A stretch of 64,000 nucleotides of DNA from Drancourtella massiliensis. GTDB lineage: Bacteria; Bacillota; Clostridia; Lachnospirales; Lachnospiraceae. Below are positions 1-8,963 of the stretch, one piece after another; positions within the stretch are counted from its first letter, which is position 1, and each line of letters begins with the position of its first letter. Where the stretch lies: positions 154,668-218,667 of the forward strand of contig NZ_JACJKH010000001.1 in NCBI RefSeq assembly GCF_016900655.1, given 5' to 3'. The notes beneath the pieces are model-generated. The model saw only the letters and a program-made list of their open reading frames with translations. It was not told the origin of the DNA and searched no databases. The position numbers were made by a program, and so were the translations under genes.

Positions 1-2
1 TG

Positions 3-641
3 ACAAAGTATTTAAAAGAGAAGGAAGTAGAGACGGTGGAAATCTATGCGTACTGTATTATGTCGAATCATTTACACCTTCTCCTGCACGGACCACTGAA
101 AGAGATTTCTGAGTACATGAAAGCTGTGCAGACGGCTTATGCATTGTATTACAACCGAAAGATGGAAAGAAATGGACATGTATTTCAAAACAGATTTAAA
201 AGTTTCCCAATTGAAAGTGAAGAATATCTCTGGCAGTGTTTCTATTATATCCACTTAAATCCAGTCAAAGCAAAGATTACAGGAAAAATGAACCGATATC
301 AATACAGCAGCGCCCAAGAATACATTTATGAAAAAAAGGGGCTTATTCGCGAAAACGCTCGTCAGTTTATTAAAAGTGGACAGATGACTTATTCAGCAGA
401 AAGAGTGATTCCTCAACTTGAAGAAGTTTATATAGAAGATTTGCCGGAAGATACCAAAGAACAGAAAGAAAGGATATTTCGGAAATGGATAGAAATCTAT
501 TTGGAAGAACATCCAGATTTACAGTTCTGGGATTTGCAAAAATTACCTGAGAATCGAAAAGATTTTGCAGAAACGATGCTGGATCCCAGAGTTATGTCGA
601 GAAAAGAATTGCTTAGAAGACTCGATAAATTCAGACAATAG
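3..641 (+). CDS. REP-associated tyrosine transposase (RAYT), 5' end outside window
   Basis: Y1/IS200-like single-strand transposase domain. The reading frame is open back to the window edge (residues TKYLKEKEVETVEIYAYC precede the first internal start), so this is the C-terminal part of a longer gene. The HUH metal motif is visible as HLHLLL just after IMSN. It is followed by the family stretch FQNRFKSFPIES and by YIHLNPVKAKI, which are typical of REP-associated transposases rather than of IS200 TnpA. Family members act on single-stranded palindromic repeats. A 34-bp near-palindrome lies 26 bp past the stop codon and a second, perfect one lies at 10419, which supports the RAYT assignment. The GTG at 36 is only an internal codon. 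Family is clear; whether the protein is active is unknown. Confidence 0.85.
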   Translation, partial: TKYLKEKEVETVEIYAYCIMSNHLHLLLHGPLKEISEYMKAVQTAYALYYNRKMERNGHVFQNRFKSFPIESEEYLWQCFYYIHLNPVKAKITGKMNRYQYSSAQEYIYEKKGLIRENARQFIKSGQMTYSAERVIPQLEEVYIEDLPEDTKEQKERIFRKWIEIYLEEHPDLQFWDLQKLPENRKDFAETMLDPRVMSRKELLRRLDKFRQ

Positions 642-667
642 CATCGAGAGGTGTTTTTTAACACATT

Positions 668-701
668 GGGGACGTGCTCCGATGCGTCGGAACACGTCCC
701 C
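668..701. repeat. REP-like palindrome, copy 1
   Basis: GGGGACGTGCTCCGA (668-682), a 4-nt loop TGCG, and TCGGAACACGTCCCC (687-701) form a 15-bp hairpin with a single C/A mismatch. It sits between the convergent transposase and Xaa-Pro aminopeptidase genes. A second copy with a perfect stem is at 10419-10452. Proximity to a RAYT gene suggests it is the substrate-type repeat of that transposase. No U-tract follows on either strand, so it is not a standard terminator. Confidence 0.85.
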
Positions 702-711
702 CGATTTCAAA

Positions 712-2502
712 TTAGATCTCTCTTGTATATGTTTTGAGCCATTCTTTTTCTTCGTCTGTTAAGTGTGGAGAAATTTTTTCATATACTTGTTTGTGGTAGT
801 TATTGAGCCATTCTCTTTCTGTTTTGGACAGGTATTCCGGATCGATTCCATCGAGGTCGATTGGTGCGAAAGTAATGGTTTCAAAGTACATGAACTGTCC
901 GTATTTGTTTTTGGTTCCTTTTCTGACGATGAATTCGTTTTCGGTACGGATTCCGAATTTGCCGTCTTCGTAGATTCCCGGTTCGTCAGTGATAACCATG
1001 CCTTCTTCGAGCTGGTGGTGTTCGTTCTTGCTCGGTACGACATACCAGCGGAAGCCTGTCGGTGGTTCGTGAATATTTGCAAGGTATCCTACGCCATGGC
1101 CGGTGCCGCACTGAAAATCAAGATCCAGTTCCCAGATTGGTCCTCTTGCAAGGACGTCAAGATTGTATCCGTAACATCCGTAGAGGAATTTTGCTCTCGC
1201 AAGATTCATCATGGCACGTACAACAGCGGTATAGTATTTTTTCATTTCATCGCTGACAGAACCGAGTACAAAAGTACGGGTGATGTCTGTAGATCCTTCA
1301 TAGTAACCGCCGCCTGTATCATTGAGGAAAAATCCGCCTTCCTTGAGTTGTACATCACTTTCTTCAGATGGTGAATAATGCATCATGGCTGCGTGGTCGC
1401 CGAATGCGCAAAGAGGTTCGAAACTGTCACGGATGTAGCCTTCCTGTTCAGCGCGCAGGGATGTAAGTTTTGCAGCGGAACTTAATTCTGTGATAACCTC
1501 TTTATCGTAGCGTGTTTTGATCCAGTGCATGAATTTTGTGATTGCCACACCGTCCTTGATATGAGCTTCTTTGATATTTTCAAGTTCAACCGGGTTTTTC
1601 ATGGCTTTCATGAGGATAGTCGGGTTTGCGCATTCTACAATTTTGCAAGGAATGTTTTTGTAAAGTGCATAATTCATTTTCATTGGATCGATCATAGCGA
1701 CTTCATCTGCAGAAAGTGTTTTGATATCTTCGTAAATGTTATTGTATGGATGAATATTTACATTGTTCTTTGCAAATTCTGCATGGATCTGTTCGTTTAA
1801 TTTACTGTCGTCCACATAGAGTTCTACACTGTCCATTTTTACAATGGCGTAGGAGAGCAGAAGCGGGAAGAAATCGATATCATCCCCACGGACATTTAAC
1901 AGCCAGCAGATATCATCGAGCGATGCAATCACATGTGCGGTAGCACCCTGTTCGGACATTGCTTTTCTCACGCGCTCCAGTTTGGAAGAGGTACTTTCTC
2001 CGGAATATTTTTCTTCAAGGAAAAATGCCGGTTTGTCTGAAAGAGGCGGGCGATCTTCCCAGATCGAGTCGATCAGATCTTCCATATAATCGATACGAAT
2101 TCCTTTGGAAGCAAGTGCTTCTTCATACTCCTGACCTTCTCCCATGGAAAGTACACGTCCGTCAAATGCGACAGTGCCTCCCTCCGGAACATAGGAAGCA
2201 AGCCATTCTGTAACAGAAGGTGTATCGCCTACAAACATCTTCATCAGGCGGATACCGCTTCCTTTCATTTCGTTTTCAGCCTGGAAGAAATATCTTCCGT
2301 CTGTCCAGAGTCCGGCATCGTCCTTTCCGATGACAGCAGTACCGTAGGAACCACTGAATCCTGTAATAAATTTTCTTGCTTTGAAGTGCTCGCCTACATA
2401 TTCGCTTTGGTGAAAATCAGCAGTCGGAACAACATATGCGTCAATTCCTTTTTCTGCCATCAGTGCACGAAGTCTGGCGATTCTGTCTGCTACAACAGTC
2501 AT
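712..2502 (-). CDS. pepP: Xaa-Pro aminopeptidase (M24B)
   Basis: Cytoplasmic metallo-aminopeptidase that removes the N-terminal residue from peptides with proline in second position. It has 596 residues: two creatinase-type N-terminal domains (about 1-300) and a C-terminal pita-bread catalytic domain. The five expected metal ligands are visible: D395 and D406 (NDTGGGYYEGSTD), H469 (GTGHGVGY), E507 (DEPGIYE) and E521 (RTENEF). This matches the long, three-domain eukaryote-like aminopeptidase P subgroup. The start at 2502 (MTVVADRIARL) has AGGAGG 8 bp upstream; an in-frame ATG 24 codons earlier has no such site and lies in the promoter region. It has its own promoter and no co-transcribed neighbour. 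The gene symbol is a functional guess; the family is certain. Confidence 0.93.
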   Translation of the reverse strand: MTVVADRIARLRALMAEKGIDAYVVPTADFHQSEYVGEHFKARKFITGFSGSYGTAVIGKDDAGLWTDGRYFFQAENEMKGSGIRLMKMFVGDTPSVTEWLASYVPEGGTVAFDGRVLSMGEGQEYEEALASKGIRIDYMEDLIDSIWEDRPPLSDKPAFFLEEKYSGESTSSKLERVRKAMSEQGATAHVIASLDDICWLLNVRGDDIDFFPLLLSYAIVKMDSVELYVDDSKLNEQIHAEFAKNNVNIHPYNNIYEDIKTLSADEVAMIDPMKMNYALYKNIPCKIVECANPTILMKAMKNPVELENIKEAHIKDGVAITKFMHWIKTRYDKEVITELSSAAKLTSLRAEQEGYIRDSFEPLCAFGDHAAMMHYSPSEESDVQLKEGGFFLNDTGGGYYEGSTDITRTFVLGSVSDEMKKYYTAVVRAMMNLARAKFLYGCYGYNLDVLARGPIWELDLDFQCGTGHGVGYLANIHEPPTGFRWYVVPSKNEHHQLEEGMVITDEPGIYEDGKFGIRTENEFIVRKGTKNKYGQFMYFETITFAPIDLDGIDPEYLSKTEREWLNNYHKQVYEKISPHLTDEEKEWLKTYTREI

Positions 2503-2545
2503 GAGAAAAACCTCCTTTTTATCTGAAATAATTTTAGCTATAAAT

Positions 2546-2574
2546 ATTTTATCACTATTGGTGCTTAAGTTCAA
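2546..2574 (-). promoter_or_regulatory. Sigma-A type promoter of the Xaa-Pro aminopeptidase
   Basis: On the minus strand TTGAAC (-35, complement at 2569-2574) and TAAAAT (-10, complement at 2546-2551) are separated by 17 bp. The start codon is about 45 bp downstream. Confidence 0.65.
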
Positions 2575-2625
2575 ATCTTATATGGAAGAAATTGTAAAAA
2601 ATGTACAAAAAACATAGAAAATGAT

Positions 2626-2659
2626 ATAACAAAACCGGCATGACAAAAGTCATGCCGGT
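2626..2659 (-). terminator. Intrinsic terminator after the peptide transporter
   Basis: Perfect 11-bp stem ACCGGCATGAC / GTCATGCCGGT with a 4-nt loop (2634-2659). Read on the minus strand the stem runs into GGTTTTGTTAT. It lies about 70 bp past the stop codon of the POT transporter. Confidence 0.75.
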
Positions 2660-2727
2660 CTGTGGAAAACAGATTGTTTTCTAAGGAATCACACACAATC
2701 AATATGTGGAAATCCTTTGGTTTTCAA

Positions 2728-4104
2728 TTATTTTTCATCAGCCAGTTTATCCAGCTTGCCGCTGAATGCGTACAGCAGAACACCACAGATGATAACAACT
2801 GCAGCAATGATGCTGTAGTACAGGTTGAAGTTACCAGCTCTTGAACCAGCATCGAGAGCACCGTACAGGTTCGGGTAAATCAGTGTAGCGATAAATACAG
2901 CGATTGGCCAGAATCCTAACAGGAATCCCATCAGTTTTGCCGGTGCGAACATGGAAATAAAGGAGTTTCCAAGTGGTGAGAAAATCATTTCACCAACGGA
3001 CATTAATAATGCGATCAAGATTACCCAGAACCATGAGCACTGTCCGTCGCCACGAATTACGTTAGCTACAACCATAGCTACGTAGGAAAGACCTACTAAG
3101 AAGATACCGATAGCTGTCTTCTTGAACATGGACATATCGCCCTGCGGTCTTGCTGCCATTTTAGCCCATACAACAGCGAATACAGGTCCCAGAACGATAC
3201 ATGTCAAAGCGTTCAGAGAGTCAAAGTAGGATGTCTGCGGAATCTGCCATCCGAACAGGCTCCAGTCAGCCCAGTTCAGGAATTCGGAGCTGTCGCCGAA
3301 TCCGAAGTAGTAGTATACTACGTTGTAGGACATATACCATGCAATCCAGAAAATAGCAGAGAAAAGTGTAACGATTACGATAGCAACAATACGTTTTTTG
3401 TCGCCGGATGTAAGCGGTTTGGTTTCTTCTGCGGATTTCTTCTCTTTGTCAACGAAAGATCTCTGGTCTTTCTTGAATGGCTGTTTACCCTTGTCACCAA
3501 GAGATTTACCATTAGCAAGGAACCAAACTGCATCGATGAGCAGAAGAGCACCAGCGATAAGCAGCAGGAACTGATATCCCTGAGAATCTGCAAGCAGTAC
3601 TACGAATGTCGTTCCAATGAAAGAACCGATATTAACGAAAGAGTACTGTACAGAGAATGCTGAGTTCAGTTCATCCTGATCATCAAACATCAAACTGTTG
3701 ACACCGGATAAGTTACCTTTGAATAAACCTGTACCAACAGATACAAAGATAATCATTACCCATACAAGTGTCATGTTGCTTGCCTGCCATCCGATAAGGT
3801 AGCCGACACCCATAAGAATCATACCAAGAACTACGCAAAGTCTCGGGCTTACCCAGTAGTCAGCGAGGTAACCGCCGATCATAGGAGTAATGTAAGTAAA
3901 TGCTACGAAATAAGCGGAAACCTGACCTGCTTCTACAGAAGAAAGTCCCATACCACCCATTGAACTTGTTGTTTCCGTAGCCAGCCAAATAGCAAGAAGC
4001 CATTTAACTGTGTAGAATGCACATCTTTCAAATGTGAATCCCAGAGCACAAGCGTAGAAACCAAAAGGATAACCTTTCTTGGATTTAGTAGCTGTGTTTC
4101 CCAT
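2728..4104 (-). CDS. POT/PTR2-family peptide:proton symporter
   Basis: Polytopic membrane protein of 458 residues with about 12-14 hydrophobic segments. It resembles bacterial di/tripeptide transporters (DtpT class), with an N-terminal GFYACALGFTFERCAFY segment and GLFKGNLSGVNSLMF, which corresponds to the conserved GTGLFKPN motif of the family. It would import small peptides using the proton gradient, which fits its position beside an Xaa-Pro aminopeptidase. In the family's ExxER motif the first glutamate appears to be replaced (FTFER here), so coupling may be atypical. The start at 4104 (MGNTATKS) has GGAGGG upstream; an ATG 17 codons earlier lacks a ribosome site. Family confident, substrate not. 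Confidence 0.88.
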   Translation of the reverse strand: MGNTATKSKKGYPFGFYACALGFTFERCAFYTVKWLLAIWLATETTSSMGGMGLSSVEAGQVSAYFVAFTYITPMIGGYLADYWVSPRLCVVLGMILMGVGYLIGWQASNMTLVWVMIIFVSVGTGLFKGNLSGVNSLMFDDQDELNSAFSVQYSFVNIGSFIGTTFVVLLADSQGYQFLLLIAGALLLIDAVWFLANGKSLGDKGKQPFKKDQRSFVDKEKKSAEETKPLTSGDKKRIVAIVIVTLFSAIFWIAWYMSYNVVYYYFGFGDSSEFLNWADWSLFGWQIPQTSYFDSLNALTCIVLGPVFAVVWAKMAARPQGDMSMFKKTAIGIFLVGLSYVAMVVANVIRGDGQCSWFWVILIALLMSVGEMIFSPLGNSFISMFAPAKLMGFLLGFWPIAVFIATLIYPNLYGALDAGSRAGNFNLYYSIIAAVVIICGVLLYAFSGKLDKLADEK

Positions 4105-4170
4105 AGTCAAAACCCTCCAATTTAATTTTTGATTTCTCATACGTAAATCATCCAAGTCATTTTCTTCCCT

Positions 4171-4199
4171 ATATCAATTAAGAAAGAAAACTTACTCAA
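4171..4199 (-). promoter_or_regulatory. Possible promoter of the POT transporter
   Basis: On the minus strand TTGAGT (complement 4194-4199) and TGATAT (complement 4171-4176) are 17 bp apart, about 65 bp upstream of the start codon. The -10 match is only partial. Confidence 0.4.
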
Positions 4200-5082
4200 C
4201 ATACCAAAGTGTGATGAGCTGTCTAATTGAAACAGACACTTTCTGATGCAGCAGATCATGCCGGACTCAGTCAGACAAAAGCGGCCTTTCGGCCAGGTGT
4301 CTTTTACAGATTATGAAATCCATTTCCATAATATACCGGCTGGAAAAGACTATGTAAAGGAATATAGTTCGCAAAAGAACAACATCTAAGACAGAATGAA
4401 CAACTGCCGGAAGCAGAAGTCAGGGAATGGTCTGCCTTGTAGTCTCTGCCCTCATGAAAAGAAGACAATCTGGCAAAAACGGAAGAGGAATTCTCCCTTT
4501 TCTTGTTCCGGATGGTGAGCTTTCCTGATTTTATCTGCGGAGACAGACAAAAATATGTCAAAGACTGGATATTCCGCAAAAATAAAATCCGGTCATTTCA
4601 GGCATCTGGAACAATATCCGCTATCTGACAGAGAACGGTACTGCACTAGCCGCACACTGAAAGATGCTCCCTTTCGGGAAAGTAAGACAGAAGCGGGAAA
4701 GTGCCCCGGCCGGCACCGGAAAAACGCATCTTTTCTGACTTGGAAGAAAACATGACGCTTCCGGGTTTTCCTGAATCTGTATTACTGCTTATGCCATAAA
4801 AAAGACAAAAGATGTCATTTCCCTTGGTATTCCTTTATAACATTATGACATCCCTGTAATGGCTATTTTAGCACAGTTTCCGTGTCGACACAATGAATTT
4901 TTTGTAACACAGTCCAAAATTATTAAATTTTCATAAAAAAAAGACAGATAAAGAAAGAAACTAAAAATTATATTGGGCCAAGTGTAGAAAAAGCTTGAAA
5001 TATGCTGAAAAAAACATTAATACGTTAATATGATAACACGATATACGAGTGAAAAAATATGTCAAAAATTTCACATAAACTC
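4200..5082. other. Gene-free interval of about 0.9 kb
   Basis: No convincing coding region, RNA gene or mobile element was recognised. Short open frames (for example 4304-4579 minus and 4555-4755 plus) have low-complexity Arg/Ser/Lys-rich products and no good ribosome site. A small hairpin GGCC-TTTC-GGCC lies near 4284. The interval separates divergent operons and may contain decayed sequence. Confidence 0.6.
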
Positions 5083-5111
5083 TTGAAAAAGGATATTAGA
5101 AAAAGTATAAT
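5083..5111 (+). promoter_or_regulatory. Sigma-A type promoter of the decarboxylase operon
   Basis: TTGAAA (5083-5088), a 17-bp spacer and a consensus TATAAT (5106-5111) lie 60 bp before the first start codon, which is preceded by GGAGGG. Confidence 0.8.
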
Positions 5112-5171
5112 ATAATTGGCTAAAATTTGGTTTAACTTTTAGGAATATATCACAAATGGAGGGCTAGGTTT

Positions 5172-6608
5172 ATGAGTAATGAAGCAGCAAAAACGCCGGC
5201 AGTTTTCAGGATTTCAGAATTACTGGATGCCGGTAGCTTTGTTGAGATCGGTGGCGCTGTCACAGCCAGGAACACGGATTTCAACATGCAGGAAAGCAAG
5301 GTTCCGGGAGATGGCGTGATCACCGGATATGGAGTCATTGACGGCAGTCTGGTCTATGTGTACAGCCAGGATGCATCGGTACTCGGCGGAGCAGTCGGAG
5401 AGATGCACGCAAAGAAGATTACAGGCCTTTATGACATGGCGATGAAAATGGGGGCACCGGTGATCGGCCTGATTGACTGTGCAGGACTCAGGCTTCAGGA
5501 AGGAACAGACGCATTGCAGGCGTTTGGCAGTATTTATGCGAAACAGGCACTCGCTTCAGGAGTGATCCCGCAGATTACTGCTGTATTTGGTACATGCGGC
5601 GGTGGAGCTGCAATCCTTTCCGGACTTTCCGATTTCACATTCATGGAAGAAAAAGGAAAGCTTTTTGTTAATTCCCCGAATGCGATCCCGGGCAATCACA
5701 TTGAAAAATGCGACACGTCCGGTGCGGCGTTTCAGACAGAGGAGGCCGGTAATGTAGATTTCCTTGGAACAGAAAGTGAAATCCTGTCCGGTATCCGGGA
5801 GTTGATCTGTATGCTTCCTGCAAACAATGAGGACAACGATTCTTATGAAGAATGCACCGACGACCTGAACCGGTTATGCGCGGGAATTGAAAATGGAGCC
5901 GATGACGCTGCCCTCGTGTTATCGATGATCGCTGATGATCAGAAATTTATAGAAGTAAAGGCAGGGTACGCAAAAGAAATGGTGACCGGTTTTGTCCGGA
6001 TGAACGGACTGACGGTCGGAGCTGTTGCGAACCGTTCCAAAGTATACGATGAAGAAGGCAAAGTACAGCAGGAGTTTGACGGCTCTCTTTCTGCAAAAGG
6101 ATGCCGGAAAGCAGCTGATTTTGTGACATTCTGCGATGCATTTGAGATTCCGGTTCTGACACTGACAGATGTCAATGGATTCAAGGCATCAAAATGCAGT
6201 GAGAAAACACTTGCAAGAGAAGCGGCAAAACTGGTCTACGCATTTGCGAATGCAACGGTGCCGAAGGTGAATGTTATGACAGGTAAAGCGATTGGAAGCG
6301 GTTACCTTGTAATGAACAGCAAGGCACTTGGAGCTGACATGGTTTATGCATGGCCGGATGCCGAAATCGGAGCAATGGAAGCAGGTCTTGCGGCAAAGAT
6401 CATGTATCCTGACGTGTCTGCGGATGAGAGAAAGGAAAAAGAAGATCAGTACCGCAGTATGCAGGAAAGCGCGGCATCTGCGGCGGCAAGAGGATATGTG
6501 GATACAGTGATCCGTCCGGAAGATACAAGAAAGTATGTGATCGGAGCTCTGGAGATGCTGTTCACAAAAAGAGAGGACCGTCCGTCCAAAAAGCACGGAA
6601 CGGTATAG
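5172..6608 (+). CDS. CoA-ester carboxyltransferase subunit (MmdA / 12S type)
   Basis: Crotonase-fold carboxyltransferase of 478 residues, the class that moves a carboxyl group between a CoA thioester (methylmalonyl-CoA, malonyl-CoA or glutaconyl-CoA) and biotin. Both halves are present: the N-terminal half has GVIDGSLVYVYSQD, GAPVIGLIDCAGLRLQEG and GTCGGGAAILSG, and the C-terminal half has VANRS, LTLTDVNGF, KVNVMTGKAIGSGYLVM and VYAWPDAEIGAM. The C-terminal half aligns to the oxyanion-hole glycines of the family. It is slightly shorter than typical MmdA (about 510). It is first in an operon with OadG-like, biotin carrier, OadB and OadA-like genes (gaps 14-27 bp), so it works in a membrane complex. 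The CoA substrate cannot be told from sequence. Confidence 0.88.
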   Translation: MSNEAAKTPAVFRISELLDAGSFVEIGGAVTARNTDFNMQESKVPGDGVITGYGVIDGSLVYVYSQDASVLGGAVGEMHAKKITGLYDMAMKMGAPVIGLIDCAGLRLQEGTDALQAFGSIYAKQALASGVIPQITAVFGTCGGGAAILSGLSDFTFMEEKGKLFVNSPNAIPGNHIEKCDTSGAAFQTEEAGNVDFLGTESEILSGIRELICMLPANNEDNDSYEECTDDLNRLCAGIENGADDAALVLSMIADDQKFIEVKAGYAKEMVTGFVRMNGLTVGAVANRSKVYDEEGKVQQEFDGSLSAKGCRKAADFVTFCDAFEIPVLTLTDVNGFKASKCSEKTLAREAAKLVYAFANATVPKVNVMTGKAIGSGYLVMNSKALGADMVYAWPDAEIGAMEAGLAAKIMYPDVSADERKEKEDQYRSMQESAASAAARGYVDTVIRPEDTRKYVIGALEMLFTKREDRPSKKHGTV

Positions 6609-6622
6609 AGAGGTGAGACGAG

Positions 6623-7384
6623 TTGAAGAAAAGAATTAGTTTATTTGCAGTCATCCTTGCCCTCGTATTTACTCTTTCCGGATGCAGCAGCAGTTCTGAT
6701 GCAAATTATGATGAAGATACAATGATCGAGCAGGCGGATGCGCTGATCTCAAGTTTCAGCCAGATGTCTACGGAAGAACTGGATGCATTTAAGGATGTAA
6801 GTGAACTGCAGTTGAATCTGACACTGCTTCAGTCAGGATTTAATGTGCAGGCGTCCAATTTTACCACGATGATTGATGCGTGGGAAGCTGGAATTGAAGA
6901 GTGTGGTGATTATATCAGCCACGGAGATTTCACTGTGGAGCAGAGCTCGGACAGCATCATGCTGACAACAGATGCCGAGTACGAAGACAGAGATGCTGAG
7001 ATTACGATTGAGTTTAACGAAAAATCGGAGATGGAGAGTTTTACGGCGGCAGCCAAATATTCAACCGGAGAAATTCTTCAGAAGGCCGGCCTGAATACAG
7101 TCCTTGGAATGGGAACTGTGTTTGTCGTACTGATTTTCATTTCCTTTATCATTTCCCTGTTCGGCCTGATCGGGAAAACACAGCAGAAAAAGACAGAGCC
7201 GAAACAGACAGAAGCAGCACCTGCTGCTGTTGAAGAAGAGACTGTCCAGGAAGAGGATCTGACGGATGATCTGGAGCTGGTTGCAGTCATCAGTGCGGCA
7301 ATCGCGGCAAGTGAGGGGACTTCTACAGACGGATTTGTAGTACGTTCCATTAAAAAAAGAAGAAAGAACAGTCAGTGGAAATAG
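6623..7384 (+). CDS. Lipoprotein-OadG fusion: sodium-pump decarboxylase gamma-like subunit
   Basis: 253 residues. The N-terminus is a lipoprotein signal with lipobox LSGC (C21). About 135 extracytoplasmic residues of unknown type follow, then one membrane helix (about 160-183), an Ala/Glu-rich linker and the OadG-type tail ELVAVISAAIAASEG...FVVRSIKKRRK. Normal OadG proteins are about 80-130 residues and start at the membrane helix, so this is an OadG with an added secreted, lipid-anchored domain. OadG holds the alpha and beta subunits together at the membrane. The start is TTG at 6623 with AGAGGTGAG upstream; this choice is forced because the signal peptide begins there. It lies between the MmdA-like and biotin carrier genes. 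The role of the outer domain is unknown. Confidence 0.82.
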   Translation: MKKRISLFAVILALVFTLSGCSSSSDANYDEDTMIEQADALISSFSQMSTEELDAFKDVSELQLNLTLLQSGFNVQASNFTTMIDAWEAGIEECGDYISHGDFTVEQSSDSIMLTTDAEYEDRDAEITIEFNEKSEMESFTAAAKYSTGEILQKAGLNTVLGMGTVFVVLIFISFIISLFGLIGKTQQKKTEPKQTEAAPAAVEEETVQEEDLTDDLELVAVISAAIAASEGTSTDGFVVRSIKKRRKNSQWK

Positions 7385-7396
7385 GAGGAAGCAATC

Positions 7397-7765
7397 ATGA
7401 AAAGTTATACAATTACAGTAAATGGAAACGTATATGACGTTACAGTAGAAGAGAAGAATGAAGCAGGAGCGGCATCTGCGCCGGCAGCGGCACCAAAGGC
7501 AGCACCGAAAGCACCAAAGGCACCGGCTCCGAAAAAAACGCAGGGTGCAGGCAGCATCCGTGTGGAAGCAGGGGCGGCCGGAAAAGTATTCAAAATCGAA
7601 GCTTCTGTAGGTCAGAAAGTAAAAAGAGGAGAGCCGGTTGTCATCATTGAGGCGATGAAGATGGAGATCCCTGTTGTTGCTCCGGAAGACGGAACAGTGG
7701 CAAGTATCGAACTTGCAGTAGGAGATGCATGTGAAGCGGGAACCTTGCTTGCAACATTAAATTAA
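7397..7765 (+). CDS. Biotin carboxyl carrier protein of the decarboxylase
   Basis: 122 residues: a short N-terminal beta segment (1-18), an Ala/Pro/Lys-rich flexible linker (about 24-50) and a C-terminal biotinyl domain with the canonical EAMKME motif, so K88 is the expected biotinylation site. It carries the carboxyl group between the carboxyltransferases and the OadB decarboxylase. The free-standing form (not fused to OadA) is as in methylmalonyl-CoA and glutaconyl-CoA decarboxylases. It starts 12 bp after the OadG-like gene with GGAGG at good spacing. Confidence 0.93.
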   Translation: MKSYTITVNGNVYDVTVEEKNEAGAASAPAAAPKAAPKAPKAPAPKKTQGAGSIRVEAGAAGKVFKIEASVGQKVKRGEPVVIIEAMKMEIPVVAPEDGTVASIELAVGDACEAGTLLATLN

Positions 7766-7792
7766 TGACAACTGACAATTGGAGGTTAGAAC

Positions 7793-8944
7793 ATGAGCTA
7801 TATAGTTGAGACGTTAGGGCGTCTTGTAGAGCAGACGGCATTTCTGAACCTGACGGTTGGCAACCTGATCATGATTGCAGTTGCATGCTTGTTTCTGTAT
7901 CTTGCGATCAACAGAGGGTTTGAACCGCTTCTTCTCGTCCCGATTGCTTTTGGGATGCTCCTTGTAAATATCTATCCGGACATTATGCTGTCTTTTGAAG
8001 ATTCGGATAATGGAACCGGTGGACTTTTGTATTATTTCTATAAACTGGACGAGTGGTCTATTCTGCCGTCGCTGATTTTCATGGGTGTCGGAGCAATGAC
8101 AGACTTCCGCCCGCTGATTGCGAACCCGAAAAGCTTCCTTCTGGGAGCAGCTGCACAGTTTGGTATTTTTGCAGCATACCTCGGAGCAATGGCAATGGGA
8201 TTTTCTGACAAAGCAGCGGCAGCAATCGCCATCATCGGCGGAGCGGACGGACCGACATCGATTTTCCTCTGCGGAAAGCTTCAGCAGACCGCACTTCTTG
8301 GACCGATTGCGGTAGCGGCATATTCCTACATGGCACTGGTACCGATTATCCAGCCGCCGATCATGAAGCTTCTGACAACGGAAAAAGAACGTAAGGTCAA
8401 GATGGAACAGCTCCGGCCGGTATCCAAGCTGGAAGCGATCCTCTTCCCGATCATCGTTACCATTGTTGTCTGCCTGATTCTTCCGACGACAGCACCGCTT
8501 GTCGGAATGCTGATGCTTGGAAACCTCTTCCGTGAATCCGGAGTGGTACGCCAGCTGACAGAAACCGCGTCCAACGCGTTGATGTATATCGTTGTCATCC
8601 TGCTTGGTACTTCCGTAGGAGCAACGACAAGCGCGGAAGCGTTTTTGAATCTGGATACGATCAAGATCGTCATCCTGGGACTGATCGCATTCGCGTTCGG
8701 TACCGCGGCAGGTGTTCTTCTTGGCAAAGTCATGTGCTATGTAACCGGAGGCAAGGTCAATCCGCTGATCGGGTCCGCAGGAGTATCTGCAGTGCCGATG
8801 GCAGCCAGAGTATCACAGAAAGTCGGTGCTGAGGCAGATCCGACAAACTTCCTTCTGATGCATGCAATGGGGCCAAACGTAGCCGGCGTTATCGGAACGG
8901 CAGTCGTGGCAGGAACATTTATGGCGATATTCGGAGTGAAATAA
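7793..8944 (+). CDS. Sodium-ion-translocating decarboxylase beta subunit (OadB/MmdB/GcdB)
   Basis: Integral membrane protein of 383 residues with about 9-11 hydrophobic segments. Family motifs are seen in order: [45 protein letters not shown] and [16 protein letters not shown]; the last two are part of the Na+ and carboxybiotin site in the known family. It decarboxylates carboxybiotin and exports Na+. Third to last in the operon after the biotin carrier (gap 27 bp, GGAGG site). The subunit does not by itself discriminate oxaloacetate from acyl-CoA substrates. Confidence 0.93.
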   Translation: MSYIVETLGRLVEQTAFLNLTVGNLIMIAVACLFLYLAINRGFEPLLLVPIAFGMLLVNIYPDIMLSFEDSDNGTGGLLYYFYKLDEWSILPSLIFMGVGAMTDFRPLIANPKSFLLGAAAQFGIFAAYLGAMAMGFSDKAAAAIAIIGGADGPTSIFLCGKLQQTALLGPIAVAAYSYMALVPIIQPPIMKLLTTEKERKVKMEQLRPVSKLEAILFPIIVTIVVCLILPTTAPLVGMLMLGNLFRESGVVRQLTETASNALMYIVVILLGTSVGATTSAEAFLNLDTIKIVILGLIAFAFGTAAGVLLGKVMCYVTGGKVNPLIGSAGVSAVPMAARVSQKVGAEADPTNFLLMHAMGPNVAGVIGTAVVAGTFMAIFGVK

Positions 8945-8963
8945 GTTCGAGGAGGAGATTGAA

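Noticed and set aside
668..701. REP palindrome as a bidirectional terminator
   Set aside because: No U-tract on either side, and the same palindrome recurs at 10419 in a different context.
2503..2574. N-terminal extension of the Xaa-Pro aminopeptidase
   Set aside because: It overlaps the promoter and lacks a ribosome site; ATG 2502 has AGGAGG at the right distance.
4304..4755. Small open frames on both strands in the gap before the decarboxylase operon
   Set aside because: No ribosome sites, biased low-complexity products, no family resemblance.
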